Shown: positions 1 to 7,894 of the stretch, one piece after another
Position numbering within the stretch: position 1 is the stretch's first letter
Layout: each line of letters starts with the position of its first letter
NCBI GenBank assembly: GCA_903842235.1
Contig: CAIMLG010000324.1
Coordinates: 1-36,001 of the forward strand
DNA from: an uncultured Verrucomicrobia subdivision 3 bacterium
GTDB lineage: Bacteria > Verrucomicrobiota > Verrucomicrobiia > Limisphaerales > UBA11358
Reading direction: 5' to 3'
DNA length: 36,001 nucleotides
Notes under the pieces: generated by a model
What the model saw: only the letters and a program-made list of their open reading frames with translations
The model's database searches: none
What the model was told of the DNA's origin: nothing
Program-made: the position numbers and the translations under genes

Positions 1-133
1 CCGCCGACTCGCGACGTGAACCGCGACAGCGGAACTGACAGCGCCAACGGCGGTTAGATGCCATGATGGGTTGAACGCGACACCACTCGGTGCCACGCTG
101 CGAACGTAGTTCAAACAATAAACAATCACATCT
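1..133 (+). other. Structured non-coding left flank of the IS110 transposase
   Basis: No gene is seen here. The sequence can fold: TTGAAC at 71-76 pairs with GTTCAA at 109-114, and inside that CACC (81-84) pairs with GGTG (89-92) around a four-base loop. In the IS110 subgroup the non-coding DNA 5' of the transposase encodes a bridge RNA that pairs with target and donor DNA. This stretch is a candidate for the 3' part of such an RNA. That role is inferred from position and foldability only, and the 5' part is off the window. Confidence 0.35.
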
Positions 134-1282
134 ATGAAAGAATACATCCTCAAACCCATCACGACACCCCCAACCGTAGCGCTGACGCCGAAGCCTGACA
201 AGCCCGCAGTGGGGCGGAACCTGCCACCGCGTCAACCGTTGCCCACGGCGGTGATTGATCCCGCCAAGCCCATGCTCCAGCTCGGTCTGGACGTGCATCT
301 CGAATTCATCATGGCCGTGGCCCAGAAAGACCACGCCAATCCGCACGCCCCCCGCAAGTTCACCCGGGAACAACTCGTCGCCCAGGTCAAGAAGTGGGTC
401 GCCGAAGGTTTCCAAGTCTACTGTGTGCAGGAAAGTTGCGGCTTTGGCTTCGTGCTCCATCGCGAACTCGTGGCCGCCGGCGCGCAAAGTTTTCTCATCA
501 CCCCCATCGCCCTCAACGGCAAACGCAAGACCGACAAGCTGGATGCGCGCGCCCTCTGCCGGCGCCTCTCCCGCTGGCTCGACGGCACCCGCGACGAACT
601 CGCCCCCATCCGCATTCCTTCCCCAGCCGAGCAACGCAACCGCGAAGGCACGCGGCGCCGGAAGTTTCTGGCCGGAGCCATCCGCAGTCTGGCCAATCGT
701 GGTCACGCCCAAGTTTCCGAGTATTGCCATGCCCAACTGCCGCATCGTTGGTGGGGTCCGCGCAACTGGCAGAAACTCGCCACGCTCGATCCGTGGGTGC
801 TGGGAGTGCTGGCCAAGCTGCGCGCCTTGATCGTGGAAATCGAGAGGCAACTGGCGGAACTCGAAGCCGAACTGCTCGCCCGCGTGCCAGCTCAGATCGC
901 GCCCAAAGGGCTGGGGGGCATAACGCTGGTGACCTTGGACGGCGAGGTGTGCGACTGGCGGCGGTTTAGCAACCGCAAACAAGTGGGCAGTTACACCGGG
1001 TGTTGTCCCGGCGAACACAGTTCCGGCAATAAACGGCGCGTGGGCGGCATTGACCGGCTGGGCAACGGGCGCGTGCGGGCGTTACTGGTCGAAGCCGTGT
1101 GGCGCTTCCTGCAATGGCAGCCCAACTGGAAGGCGGCGGTGAAAATGAAAACCAAACTGGGCGCGGGCACCGCCATGAAGAAGAAAACCGTGATCGCTCT
1201 GGCCCGGCAACTGGCCATTGACCTGTGGCGCTGGCGCACCGGCCGCTGCACGATGGCAGAACTCGGCTGGGTGCCGGCTTAA
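134..1282 (+). CDS. IS110-family transposase (DEDD recombinase)
   Basis: 382 aa, normal length for the family. The N-terminal RuvC-like DEDD domain (about residues 48-200) shows GLDVHLE with D53, VQESCGFG with E100, and TDKLDARALCRRL with D134 and D137, the expected acidic residues. The C-terminal Transposase_20 domain (about 250-345) has YTGCCPGEHSSGNKRR followed by GGIDRLGNGRVRALLVEA, with the serine (SSG) that serves as nucleophile in IS110 recombinases. The enzyme cuts and rejoins DNA guided by a bridge RNA in characterised members. The first 45 residues are a proline-rich leader that is not conserved, so a later start is possible. The frame is intact and may be active. It is the only plus-strand gene I support. 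Confidence 0.93.
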   Translation: MKEYILKPITTPPTVALTPKPDKPAVGRNLPPRQPLPTAVIDPAKPMLQLGLDVHLEFIMAVAQKDHANPHAPRKFTREQLVAQVKKWVAEGFQVYCVQESCGFGFVLHRELVAAGAQSFLITPIALNGKRKTDKLDARALCRRLSRWLDGTRDELAPIRIPSPAEQRNREGTRRRKFLAGAIRSLANRGHAQVSEYCHAQLPHRWWGPRNWQKLATLDPWVLGVLAKLRALIVEIERQLAELEAELLARVPAQIAPKGLGGITLVTLDGEVCDWRRFSNRKQVGSYTGCCPGEHSSGNKRRVGGIDRLGNGRVRALLVEAVWRFLQWQPNWKAAVKMKTKLGAGTAMKKKTVIALARQLAIDLWRWRTGRCTMAELGWVPA

Positions 1283-1761
1283 CCTTAACCCGGATTTGAT
1301 TTTGTCCGATTCCAGAGAACAGAGCGTGAGTGAATTTGCGATCGGGCGGTTCCTGCCCGCAGCCGGAGCTGGTAGGCGCAAGCCTTGCCCGTCGGTTAGA
1401 AGGGGCGGAACCCCCGGTCGCCGCAGTCACACAAGTATGACAACTTGGGCGTTGGCCTGCGTGCCAACTGTCCGGATAGGAGCTGGTGCGTGGCCCCCTG
1501 GCCAGGCATGCGTTCAAGCGGCGACACCGGTCGATCATCCTCACGCGACGAACTCAGGGAAAAACACTGCCATCACGGCGGGGAAAGGAACTTCTTGGTA
1601 GAGGAATAAGTGACCAGTGCTTGGAGCCAGCTGACAGCGTTTACAGGTTAGTTGAATTTCATCGCTGCGCGCACGTCTCCGCTCCCCTCCGTTGCGCTCC
1701 GCGTGACGAATATCTCACTCAACCAATCTTACTCGGATAACTATCTTCCAGTTGACAACCC
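1283..1761 (+). other. Non-coding stretch: IS110 right flank and convergent intergenic region
   Basis: No convincing gene. Short open frames here have no recognisable protein content. The DNA can form several small hairpins: GGGG/CCCC near 1402-1415, GTTGGC/GCCAAC at 1451-1468, and TGGCC/GGCCA at 1491-1504. GGAGCTGGT occurs twice (1365-1373 and 1479-1487). In the IS1111 subgroup of IS110 elements the long non-coding end that encodes the bridge RNA lies 3' of the transposase, so this is the alternative site for that RNA. I see no U-tracted terminator for the convergent nadE-like gene in 1620-1761. Confidence 0.4.
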
Positions 1762-2730
1762 TCATAGGAGCACCGGCGGCGCGTGCAGGTAACTGGCCAC
1801 CCGGCGCTTGGCTTCTATGTCGCGATAGACGCGTTCCACTTGCTCGGCTTTCAACCCGATGGCCCGGCCCACTTCCGCAGCGGCGCGGCCATGACTTTTT
1901 CCATACAAAACCAGATCCATCTGGTTGTAAGGCAGGGAAAAATAAAATTCTTCCTGCGATTGCGGGAGCGAATAAGTGTCGGTTGTCGGCGGCCGCTGGC
2001 AGATGCCCTCGGGCAGTTGGAGAAAACGGGCCATTTGATACACCTGCGTTTTGTAAAGGTGGGCGATGGGTTTGATATCCGCCGCGCCATCCCCCAGTTT
2101 GACAAAAAATCCCTGATCGTATTCCAAGCGATTCGGCGTGCCGGCCACGGCATAGTTCAAGCGGTCCGCATGATAATACTCCAGCATTTTGCGGGTGCGC
2201 TGTTTGAAATTGGTGGCCGCCACGATTCCGAAATACGCCTCCATCGTCAGGCGCGTTTCCGTGCGCTGGCCGGTCGGGGATTCGGCGACAATGGAAAAGA
2301 GGCGAAATTGTTCCTCGTCAAACAGCGTCGGCAGCACGATTTTGGATTTCCAGCCCAACCCATACGCCGGCACCACCAGCCGGATGGCGTCATCCCGCCG
2401 CCGGTAGCAGCCCACGGCTTCAAGCAGGCTGGTGATGTCTTCATGCACGGTTTCAATTTCCAGATGTTGGGCCAACTGTCGGCTTAGCGGCAATGTTTCG
2501 GCGGCCGAATCCTGTTCCGGCATCAACAGGCCCAACACGCGCTCCGGCCCCAGTGCCCGGACGGCCAGGGCGGCGACGGTGCTGCTGTCAATGCCGCCCG
2601 AAAGACCGATCACGAGGCCTTTCTTTCGGAAACGCCGCAGAACATGCTCCCGCAGCATCATGCCGATCCGGTCAGCTTCGCGGGCATAGTCCAGTTTCAA
2701 CGCGTCGGCGGAAAAGGATTTGGTGGGCAT
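1762..2730 (-). CDS. nadE: NAD synthetase (NadE-like, ammonia-dependent type)
   Basis: 322 aa. It belongs to the adenine-nucleotide alpha-hydrolase fold; the ATP pyrophosphatase loop SGGIDSS is at residues 44-50. Further family features are AVAGTPNRLEYDQGFFVKLGDGAADIKP written in two parts here (AVAGTPNR, then KLGDGAADIKP) and PPTTDTYSLPQSQEEF. There is no N-terminal nitrilase (glutaminase) domain, so ammonia or a partner would supply nitrogen. Known reaction: deamido-NAD + ATP + NH3 to NAD. It is the last gene of the operon, 15 bases after the acyl ligase. Its place beside an acyl ligase and ACP raises the possibility that it amidates another carboxylate. The C-terminus is complete or slightly short; the IS110 element follows at once. 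Confidence 0.85.
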   Translation of the reverse strand: MPTKSFSADALKLDYAREADRIGMMLREHVLRRFRKKGLVIGLSGGIDSSTVAALAVRALGPERVLGLLMPEQDSAAETLPLSRQLAQHLEIETVHEDITSLLEAVGCYRRRDDAIRLVVPAYGLGWKSKIVLPTLFDEEQFRLFSIVAESPTGQRTETRLTMEAYFGIVAATNFKQRTRKMLEYYHADRLNYAVAGTPNRLEYDQGFFVKLGDGAADIKPIAHLYKTQVYQMARFLQLPEGICQRPPTTDTYSLPQSQEEFYFSLPYNQMDLVLYGKSHGRAAAEVGRAIGLKAEQVERVYRDIEAKRRVASYLHAPPVLL

Positions 2731-2745
2731 ATTTTTAAACGGGGT

Positions 2746-4257
2746 TTACGGACAAACCGAGTTCGGCTGGGCTGGCTGGGCCAGCAGTTCCCGCAATTTG
2801 GTCTTCAAAACCTTACCCGAACCGTTGTGCGGCATGTTTTTGAGAAATACGATTTCCTCCGGCACCTTGAAAAGCGGGAGCCGTTGGCGGCAATGCAGTT
2901 CAATGGCCGTTGGCGTGATCGCTTCCTTTGCCACCACAAACGCCTTGATGGCTTCGCCCAGCAATTCATGGGGCGCACCCACCACCGCCACCTCGACGAT
3001 TTCCGGCAGTTCGGCAATGACCTCCTCCACCTCTTTGGCGCTCACCCGATTGCCACCGGACTTGATCAGCTCCCGCTCACGTTCCACGATGAAAATGAAG
3101 CCGTCGGCGTCCACGCGGGCCAAATCACCGGTGTGCAGCCGACCGTGCTTGAAATATTTCGCCGTTTCTTCCGGATCCTTCCAATAGCCCAAGGCAATGT
3201 TGTCGCCCGTCGCCACGATTTCCCCGGTTTCATCAGTGCCCGGCGTCACGGGCTGGCCATCCGGTTTCAGCACTTCGAGGCGGGTGGAACGCAACCCGGT
3301 GCCGATGGAACCCAACTTGTCCGCCAGCCGCACGGGCGGCAGATAACTCAAGCGCGCCGTGGCTTCCGTCTGGCCATACATCAGGAAATATTGCACCTGC
3401 GGGAAGGAAACCAGAATCTCGGCGATGCAGGCATTGGGCAGTTTTCCGCCGGCCTGCTGCAACCAGCGCAACGCCGGAAAGGCTAATTCGCGAAACCGGG
3501 ATTTGCGAAGTAATAACTGATACGTGGACGGCACCCCGGCAATCCCGGTGCAATCCCGGCGTTGCAGCTCTTGCAAAACTTCTTCCGGATACAGCCGGAA
3601 GCCGTTGTTCAGCACCACCGACGCGCCGGCCAGCAAGTGGGTGTGCAGCAGGGAAATTCCGAAACAATAGTGGAACGGCAGCACGACCATCACGCGATCT
3701 TGGGCCGTCAAACGCAGGTAGGCGATGATATCCCGCGTGTTGCACGCAATATTTTGGTGGCTGACCATCACGCCTTTCGGGGTGCCGGTCGAACCGGAGG
3801 TGAACATCAGTGCCGCGAGATCGCGCGCCGGATCAATTTCCGGCCAGTGAACCGCTTGGCCAGCCGTCAGCGGTTCCACCTCAGCCTCACCCAGCATAGT
3901 GACCCCGGCCCTTTCTGCCCAGGGCCGGAGCAGGGACTCATGGCGATTGGACACCAGCATTTCTTTGATCCCGGCGTTTTGGACAATCTGCGCAAACGTG
4001 GTCTGGCAAAGCTCGGTTGGAAACGGAACACTCACCAATCCGGCGCGGATCGTGGCCAGATAAGCCACCACAAAGAACGGACTGTTTTCAGAACAAAGCC
4101 CGATGCGGTCGCCCTTCACATGACCCCGTGCCAACAGCGCTCCGGCCAAGCGTTTGACCTGCCGCCGCAACTCGCGGTAGGTCAAAGTCTGGCCCCCGTG
4201 AAACACGGCGACCGCCGCGTCTTCACCAACGGACAGGATGGTTTTGGCGATGTTCAT
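2746..4257 (-). CDS. AMP-forming acyl-CoA/acyl-ACP ligase of the EPS locus
   Basis: 503 aa from ATG at 4257. ANL superfamily: the P-loop TSGSTGTPKG is at residues 153-162, YGQTEA near 297, LHTGDLARVD near 378, the hinge/C-terminal start KSGGNRVSAKEVEEV, and the catalytic lysine region NGSGKVLKT near the end. It activates a carboxylic acid as acyl-AMP and passes it to a thiol. The ACP stop codon overlaps this start by one base (TGATG), so the two are translationally coupled, and the ACP is the likely acceptor. Homologues occur in XrtA/PEP-CTERM type EPS loci together with an ACP and two hydrolases. A TTG one codon upstream is a less likely start. The substrate cannot be told from sequence. Confidence 0.88.
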   Translation of the reverse strand: MNIAKTILSVGEDAAVAVFHGGQTLTYRELRRQVKRLAGALLARGHVKGDRIGLCSENSPFFVVAYLATIRAGLVSVPFPTELCQTTFAQIVQNAGIKEMLVSNRHESLLRPWAERAGVTMLGEAEVEPLTAGQAVHWPEIDPARDLAALMFTSGSTGTPKGVMVSHQNIACNTRDIIAYLRLTAQDRVMVVLPFHYCFGISLLHTHLLAGASVVLNNGFRLYPEEVLQELQRRDCTGIAGVPSTYQLLLRKSRFRELAFPALRWLQQAGGKLPNACIAEILVSFPQVQYFLMYGQTEATARLSYLPPVRLADKLGSIGTGLRSTRLEVLKPDGQPVTPGTDETGEIVATGDNIALGYWKDPEETAKYFKHGRLHTGDLARVDADGFIFIVERERELIKSGGNRVSAKEVEEVIAELPEIVEVAVVGAPHELLGEAIKAFVVAKEAITPTAIELHCRQRLPLFKVPEEIVFLKNMPHNGSGKVLKTKLRELLAQPAQPNSVCP

Positions 4258-4508
4258 CAACCGGCGGATTGTTTGCTGGCGATGTAACGGGCCAGCTTGT
4301 TCACGGAATCAAAATTATCGCGCACCAGCTCCTGCGGTTTCACGTCGAGGCCATATTCTTTTTGGACAAAGGCCACCAGTTCCATGAAGCCCACCGAATC
4401 AATGATGGCCTGTTCCAGAAAGGACGCGTCGTCGTCGCACGGCAAGCCCGCATCGCTGAACAGGATGTCCTGCGCAATATACCGGCGGAGATTGTCTTTG
4501 ATCTGCAT
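4257..4508 (-). CDS. Acyl carrier protein
   Basis: 83 aa from ATG at 4508; the frame stays open further upstream, but that part only shadows the preceding hydrolase gene. Typical ACP features: acidic, four-helix size, phosphopantetheine attachment serine S38 in IIDSVGFMEL, then a short acidic helix (VQKEYGLDVKPQEL) and a final helix ending at the C-terminus. The motif is DSV with G after it, where many ACPs have DSL. It would carry an acyl or aminoacyl group on the phosphopantetheine arm, loaded by the adjacent AMP ligase whose start overlaps its stop. It is a dedicated ACP of this locus, since no fatty-acid synthesis genes are near. Confidence 0.88.
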   Translation of the reverse strand: MQIKDNLRRYIAQDILFSDAGLPCDDDASFLEQAIIDSVGFMELVAFVQKEYGLDVKPQELVRDNFDSVNKLARYIASKQSAG

Positions 4509-4531
4509 AGCTTCTGAGTGGGTTGGATGGT

Positions 4532-5587
4532 TCAAGTTGAGCTGGGGGTGGCGGGGGCGGGCTTGTCCAGCGGGAAGGATGCCACCGCCACCTGCCCCAG
4601 AGGGGTTTCCGGCATGACGGCCGCCCGGCAGGGTTGGCTTGGCGTAAAATTGTCGTCCAGCCAGGTCCCGACTAATTCCTGAACCGCCTGCGGTCCGGCT
4701 CCGGCCAAAAAGGAATGATTGGTGCCTTCGATCTTGTGGCACGTCACCGCGCCCTGACCGGTCCGCAAGATGTATTCCAGATAATCAAACGGCTTGCCCG
4801 TCCGGCGCGGATCTTGGGCCGTGATCACGAGCATGGGCAGGCCTGCCGTCCGCAGGTGTTCAAAGCTCTGAATCAACTTCCGGTTCGCCTCTTTGGGTAA
4901 ATCTGGCGAGGCCGGTTGGACGGCGGCTTTCCGGCTTTGAATTTTGGCGGCCTTCCACCGGGCGTGAATTTTTTGCAACGGCGCCCCGAGGCGCCGGGAA
5001 AGAATCCAAATGCGCAGCTCCTCATAAACCGCATTGACCCGCATCGCTAAGGATTTCCGCCAGCGCGCCCGCCGGGATATTTTTGACTGCAGCAATTCCT
5101 GGACTTGCACCAGATGGAAAATGGGGTCCAGCATGATGATCCCACCCACCCGGCTTTTATCCCGGGCCTGTGCTACGCTGAACAGCGCCGTGATGCCGCC
5201 GCCGCACAGCCCGCCCACGATGATTTTCTTCAAGCCGAAACGGCTGGCGAGCTCTCCGGATAACAGCGCGGCATACGGGGCGAAATCGCCTTGTTCAATG
5301 GCTCGGACAAACGTCACCGCATCTTCTGGCAACTTGCCGTCCGAATCGCCCAACCCGGGCAGATCGAAGCGGAATACCGGAAAGCCTATTGCCGCAATAT
5401 CATCGGCCACATGGGCTAGTAAATCGCCTTGGGCGGAGCGCGGCAGAAAGCCAGAATTGAAAAAGAGCACGCCCGGTTGGCCCGCCCCGGCAGTCGCCGT
5501 CGGCGCGCCGGCTGGCCCCGCCGCGGGCCGATGGAAGGTGCCGCTTAAGCGCAGGCCTTCGATCTCAATGTCAATGCATTGTCTCAT
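4532..5587 (-). CDS. Alpha/beta hydrolase with Cys at the nucleophile site (XrtA hydrolase-1-like)
   Basis: 351 aa. The alpha/beta fold is seen in GVLFFNSGFLPRSAQGD (oxyanion strand), FRFDLPGLGDSDG (residues 73-84), the nucleophile elbow GLCGGG (126-131) with C128 in place of serine, a likely acid D259 (TAQDPRRTG) and a likely base H291 (EGTNHSF). So a Cys-Asp-His triad is possible. It resembles the exosortase A system-associated hydrolase 1 group. The start lies one base after the stop of the other hydrolase, and the ACP starts 23 bases after its stop. It may release or transfer the ACP-bound group (inference). The last 40 residues are proline- and alanine-rich and probably disordered. Confidence 0.8.
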   Translation of the reverse strand: MRQCIDIEIEGLRLSGTFHRPAAGPAGAPTATAGAGQPGVLFFNSGFLPRSAQGDLLAHVADDIAAIGFPVFRFDLPGLGDSDGKLPEDAVTFVRAIEQGDFAPYAALLSGELASRFGLKKIIVGGLCGGGITALFSVAQARDKSRVGGIIMLDPIFHLVQVQELLQSKISRRARWRKSLAMRVNAVYEELRIWILSRRLGAPLQKIHARWKAAKIQSRKAAVQPASPDLPKEANRKLIQSFEHLRTAGLPMLVITAQDPRRTGKPFDYLEYILRTGQGAVTCHKIEGTNHSFLAGAGPQAVQELVGTWLDDNFTPSQPCRAAVMPETPLGQVAVASFPLDKPAPATPSST

Positions 5588-5588
5588 G

Positions 5589-6419
5589 TCAGGGGGCGGT
5601 CTTTTCCGTCGTTGGAATGTCCCGTATCCAGGCTAAATTGCTGGCAAAAAACTGGCTTAGATCCGGATTCAACGGGCAATGCCGCATGCGCGCGCGCGGA
5701 TTCAGCGCCTGCCACAACCCGCTGCCCGCCACCAGCGGCACTTCCGTTTGTTTTAATTTGATGATGCGCACCGGCCGCCCGTTGGCCGCTTTGTCGGCAT
5801 GGTTCGCCGTCAAGCGCAATGCCTTGCAGTCCTGCCAGAGCCGGGTCGTAATCCGATAGCCTTCGATGGAAACCGGCTCGCCGCCTTCGAGTTGGGCCAG
5901 ATAATCCACCGCACCCTTCGGCTCCGTCGCTCCCGCCTGCGCAAGATCAAACGACATCCGGCGGAGCAGCGCCTCGCGCACCGCCTGATCTCCGCTGGCC
6001 GGCGGGGACCAGAGCAGCAAGGCCTCACCGGCCCCGCGTTGAAAGGCTTCCGCCGCCAGCAGGGCGCCAAACCCCAGCCCCTGCCAGATCAGCGGCCGGC
6101 CGGGATGCTGCTGTTGCAACCATTGTCCGCAGAAATCCAAATCCGCCCGCCAGTCCGCCACGGACAGATCTTCAAACCGGCCGGTGCTTTCGCCGACGCC
6201 GCGATAATCAAAGCGCAAGGCGCTGACGCCATGTTGCGCGAGAAAGCGCGCCCACCGCACCCAGGGGGCATACGTCATCACCCGCTCGGTGGCAAACGGG
6301 CCGGCCAAGACCGCCACCGCCACCGGGGACACCGCCGGATGGTAAGCGTAATACAGCTGGCTGCCCAACTGCTCCCAATACCCGTTGGTTTCCTTGAGTG
6401 GCAATTCCAAAAGGGTCAT
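5589..6419 (-). CDS. Alpha/beta hydrolase-fold protein lacking the nucleophile (XrtA hydrolase-2-like)
   Basis: 276 aa. Fold marks: AVLAGPFATERVM, LRFDYRGVGESTG (residues 68-80), and the elbow at QGLGFGALLA, where the usual G-x-S-x-G reads G114-L-G116-F-G118. Glycine therefore sits where the catalytic serine belongs, and no clear late histidine loop is seen. It resembles the exosortase A system-associated hydrolase 2 group, which is typically found with hydrolase 1, an ACP and an AMP ligase. It may be a non-catalytic binding partner of the next gene's product; the two genes are one base apart. Family membership is fairly sure, while function is not known. Confidence 0.75.
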   Translation of the reverse strand: MTLLELPLKETNGYWEQLGSQLYYAYHPAVSPVAVAVLAGPFATERVMTYAPWVRWARFLAQHGVSALRFDYRGVGESTGRFEDLSVADWRADLDFCGQWLQQQHPGRPLIWQGLGFGALLAAEAFQRGAGEALLLWSPPASGDQAVREALLRRMSFDLAQAGATEPKGAVDYLAQLEGGEPVSIEGYRITTRLWQDCKALRLTANHADKAANGRPVRIIKLKQTEVPLVAGSGLWQALNPRARMRHCPLNPDLSQFFASNLAWIRDIPTTEKTAP

Positions 6420-6445
6420 AAACGATGCCGAAACGTCAGTTCAGT

Positions 6446-7894
6446 TTAACAAGCCGGTTTTGCCAGGCGCGCCTCGGCGGCACTCCACACCTTGCCCAAC
6501 TCGCCGCCGATTTCCGGAAATATTTTAACGAATAGAATCAGGGTTAACGCCGTGAGTGAAGCCAGCACCGTCAAAGTTGGCACCAGGCCCCCATCCGGCA
6601 CCAGCCAGCGGGCGACTACGGCAGCCAACCCCACGCAAACGGTTCCCGCCAGCGCCGGGCCGAGGCACAGGCCGATTTCCATACCGTGCCGGCGACGGAC
6701 TTTAGTGATTTGGATCAGGAGAGCCAGAACTTCCCCAACCACGCCCGCCGCCACCACCCAATACAACGAACCTTTCAGTAACACGACCGGCACCACCAAC
6801 GCCAACCCCAGCAACCGGACGATATTTCCAATCATCTGCGTGGTGGTTTCCCCCCGGGCCCAAGCCACGCCGCTCGGCGCCCCGCGAATGATGCGGATGG
6901 CGTGGCTGTAGGCCAGGCATGCCGCGAGCAGGCCGGTGCCGGCGTATTTGCTGCCAAACAACAACGTCAGCAGGCCTTCCCCGCACACCACCATGCCGAT
7001 GACGAACAGCGTGCCCGTCAGCGCGAAAACCTGCGCCAGCAAGGCGTAGCGGGAGCGCAGCAATTCGTGATTTTCTGCCGCCTGCGCCAGCAACGGCAGC
7101 GAGATGCCGCCGACGATTTTCATCAGCGCAAAACAGGGCGTGGCGGCCAGCGACCACGCCACCGCATAGGTGCCCAAATCCTGCATGCTGTAGGCGCGCG
7201 TCATCATCAACCGGTCACCTTGCGAACTGCAAAGCATGATCAGGCCGGAGATGATGAGCGGCCAGCTATACCGGAGAATTTCCCGGCAATAATCTTTCCG
7301 GAAGCCCAAGGTGTAGGCGTTTCCCGCCACCAGATAGGAGACCAAGGTGGACAACGCCGCTTTGCCGATTTGAATCCAGATGAACGCCCGGAAATCCTGC
7401 AGCCAAGCCGCCAGCGGCCAGGCGGCCAGGGTGATCAGGATTTGCGGAATGGCTTCGAGCGAGACCGAACGCTCGAAATGCACCTCCCGCGCGTAGGTGA
7501 AAGCACCCAGATTGCCCAGCGCCATGCAGGCCGGGACCAAGGCCAACAGTTGCAATCCCTCGGCCAGTTGCGGCACGGCCAGCAATCCCGCCAGCGGACG
7601 GGCGATGACGAGAAAGGTAACTGCACTTAAGAAACCCAAGATGAATTGCACGGTGTGGCCGGTGTTGAGGAATGTCCGGTCGCCGCCATGCTTGGAGGCG
7701 ATCACCTGCTGGCCAAACGCCATTTTGCTGATGATCTCCAAGAAATAGAACGCCACGGTCAGTGTTGCTGCAATGCCGAAGTCATCCTTGGAGAGCACGC
7801 GCGCCAGAATGTAATTCCGGACGAGCGAGCAAACGCTGCCCACCGCCTCATTCAGGCTAAGGACGGCAGAACCGCGAAGAATTCGTTTTTTCAC
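6446..7894 (-). CDS. Wzx-like polysaccharide flippase (MOP/MATE-like exporter)
   Basis: 482 aa, with hydrophobic segments throughout that fit 12-14 membrane helices. The N-terminus SAVLSLNEAVGSVCSLVRNY followed by ILARVLSKDDFGIAAT is typical of oligosaccharide flippases (Polysacc_synt family). It would move the lipid-linked repeat unit across the inner membrane. The start is GTG at 7894, overlapping the preceding glycosyltransferase stop by four bases (GTGA). An internal start is less likely because the conserved N-terminal helix begins here. It is the only flippase in the window, and together with the Wzy-like and Wzz-like genes it makes the locus Wzx/Wzy-dependent. Confidence 0.87.
   Translation of the reverse strand: MKKRILRGSAVLSLNEAVGSVCSLVRNYILARVLSKDDFGIAATLTVAFYFLEIISKMAFGQQVIASKHGGDRTFLNTGHTVQFILGFLSAVTFLVIARPLAGLLAVPQLAEGLQLLALVPACMALGNLGAFTYAREVHFERSVSLEAIPQILITLAAWPLAAWLQDFRAFIWIQIGKAALSTLVSYLVAGNAYTLGFRKDYCREILRYSWPLIISGLIMLCSSQGDRLMMTRAYSMQDLGTYAVAWSLAATPCFALMKIVGGISLPLLAQAAENHELLRSRYALLAQVFALTGTLFVIGMVVCGEGLLTLLFGSKYAGTGLLAACLAYSHAIRIIRGAPSGVAWARGETTTQMIGNIVRLLGLALVVPVVLLKGSLYWVVAAGVVGEVLALLIQITKVRRRHGMEIGLCLGPALAGTVCVGLAAVVARWLVPDGGLVPTLTVLASLTALTLILFVKIFPEIGGELGKVWSAAEARLAKPAC

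Larger units (their letters stand above)
1..1640 (+). mobile_element. IS110-family insertion sequence (ends not defined)
   Basis: A full-length IS110-type transposase gene (134-1282) is flanked by at least 133 bases of non-coding DNA on its left and several hundred on its right. The element is convergent with the long minus-strand operon and ends just downstream of the nadE-like stop at 1762. IS110 elements lack classic terminal inverted repeats and often make no target duplication, so I cannot fix the ends by eye. The left end probably lies outside the window, and the right end lies somewhere between about 1500 and 1760. The coordinates given are a guess at the minimum element. The call rests on the transposase. 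Confidence 0.6.

Noticed and set aside
1486-1640. Group II intron 5' end (GTGCG near 1486)
   Set aside because: No domain V-like hairpin and no reverse transcriptase gene.
1218-1740. Two plus-strand open frames of about 84 and 127 codons after the transposase
   Set aside because: The composition is arginine/proline/alanine-rich as expected from non-coding GC-rich DNA, with no family resemblance and no ribosome site. The region is better explained as IS110 non-coding flank.
4509-4742. N-terminal extension of the ACP frame
   Set aside because: It lies inside the upstream hydrolase gene in another frame, is low complexity, and ACPs start at the ATG at 4508.
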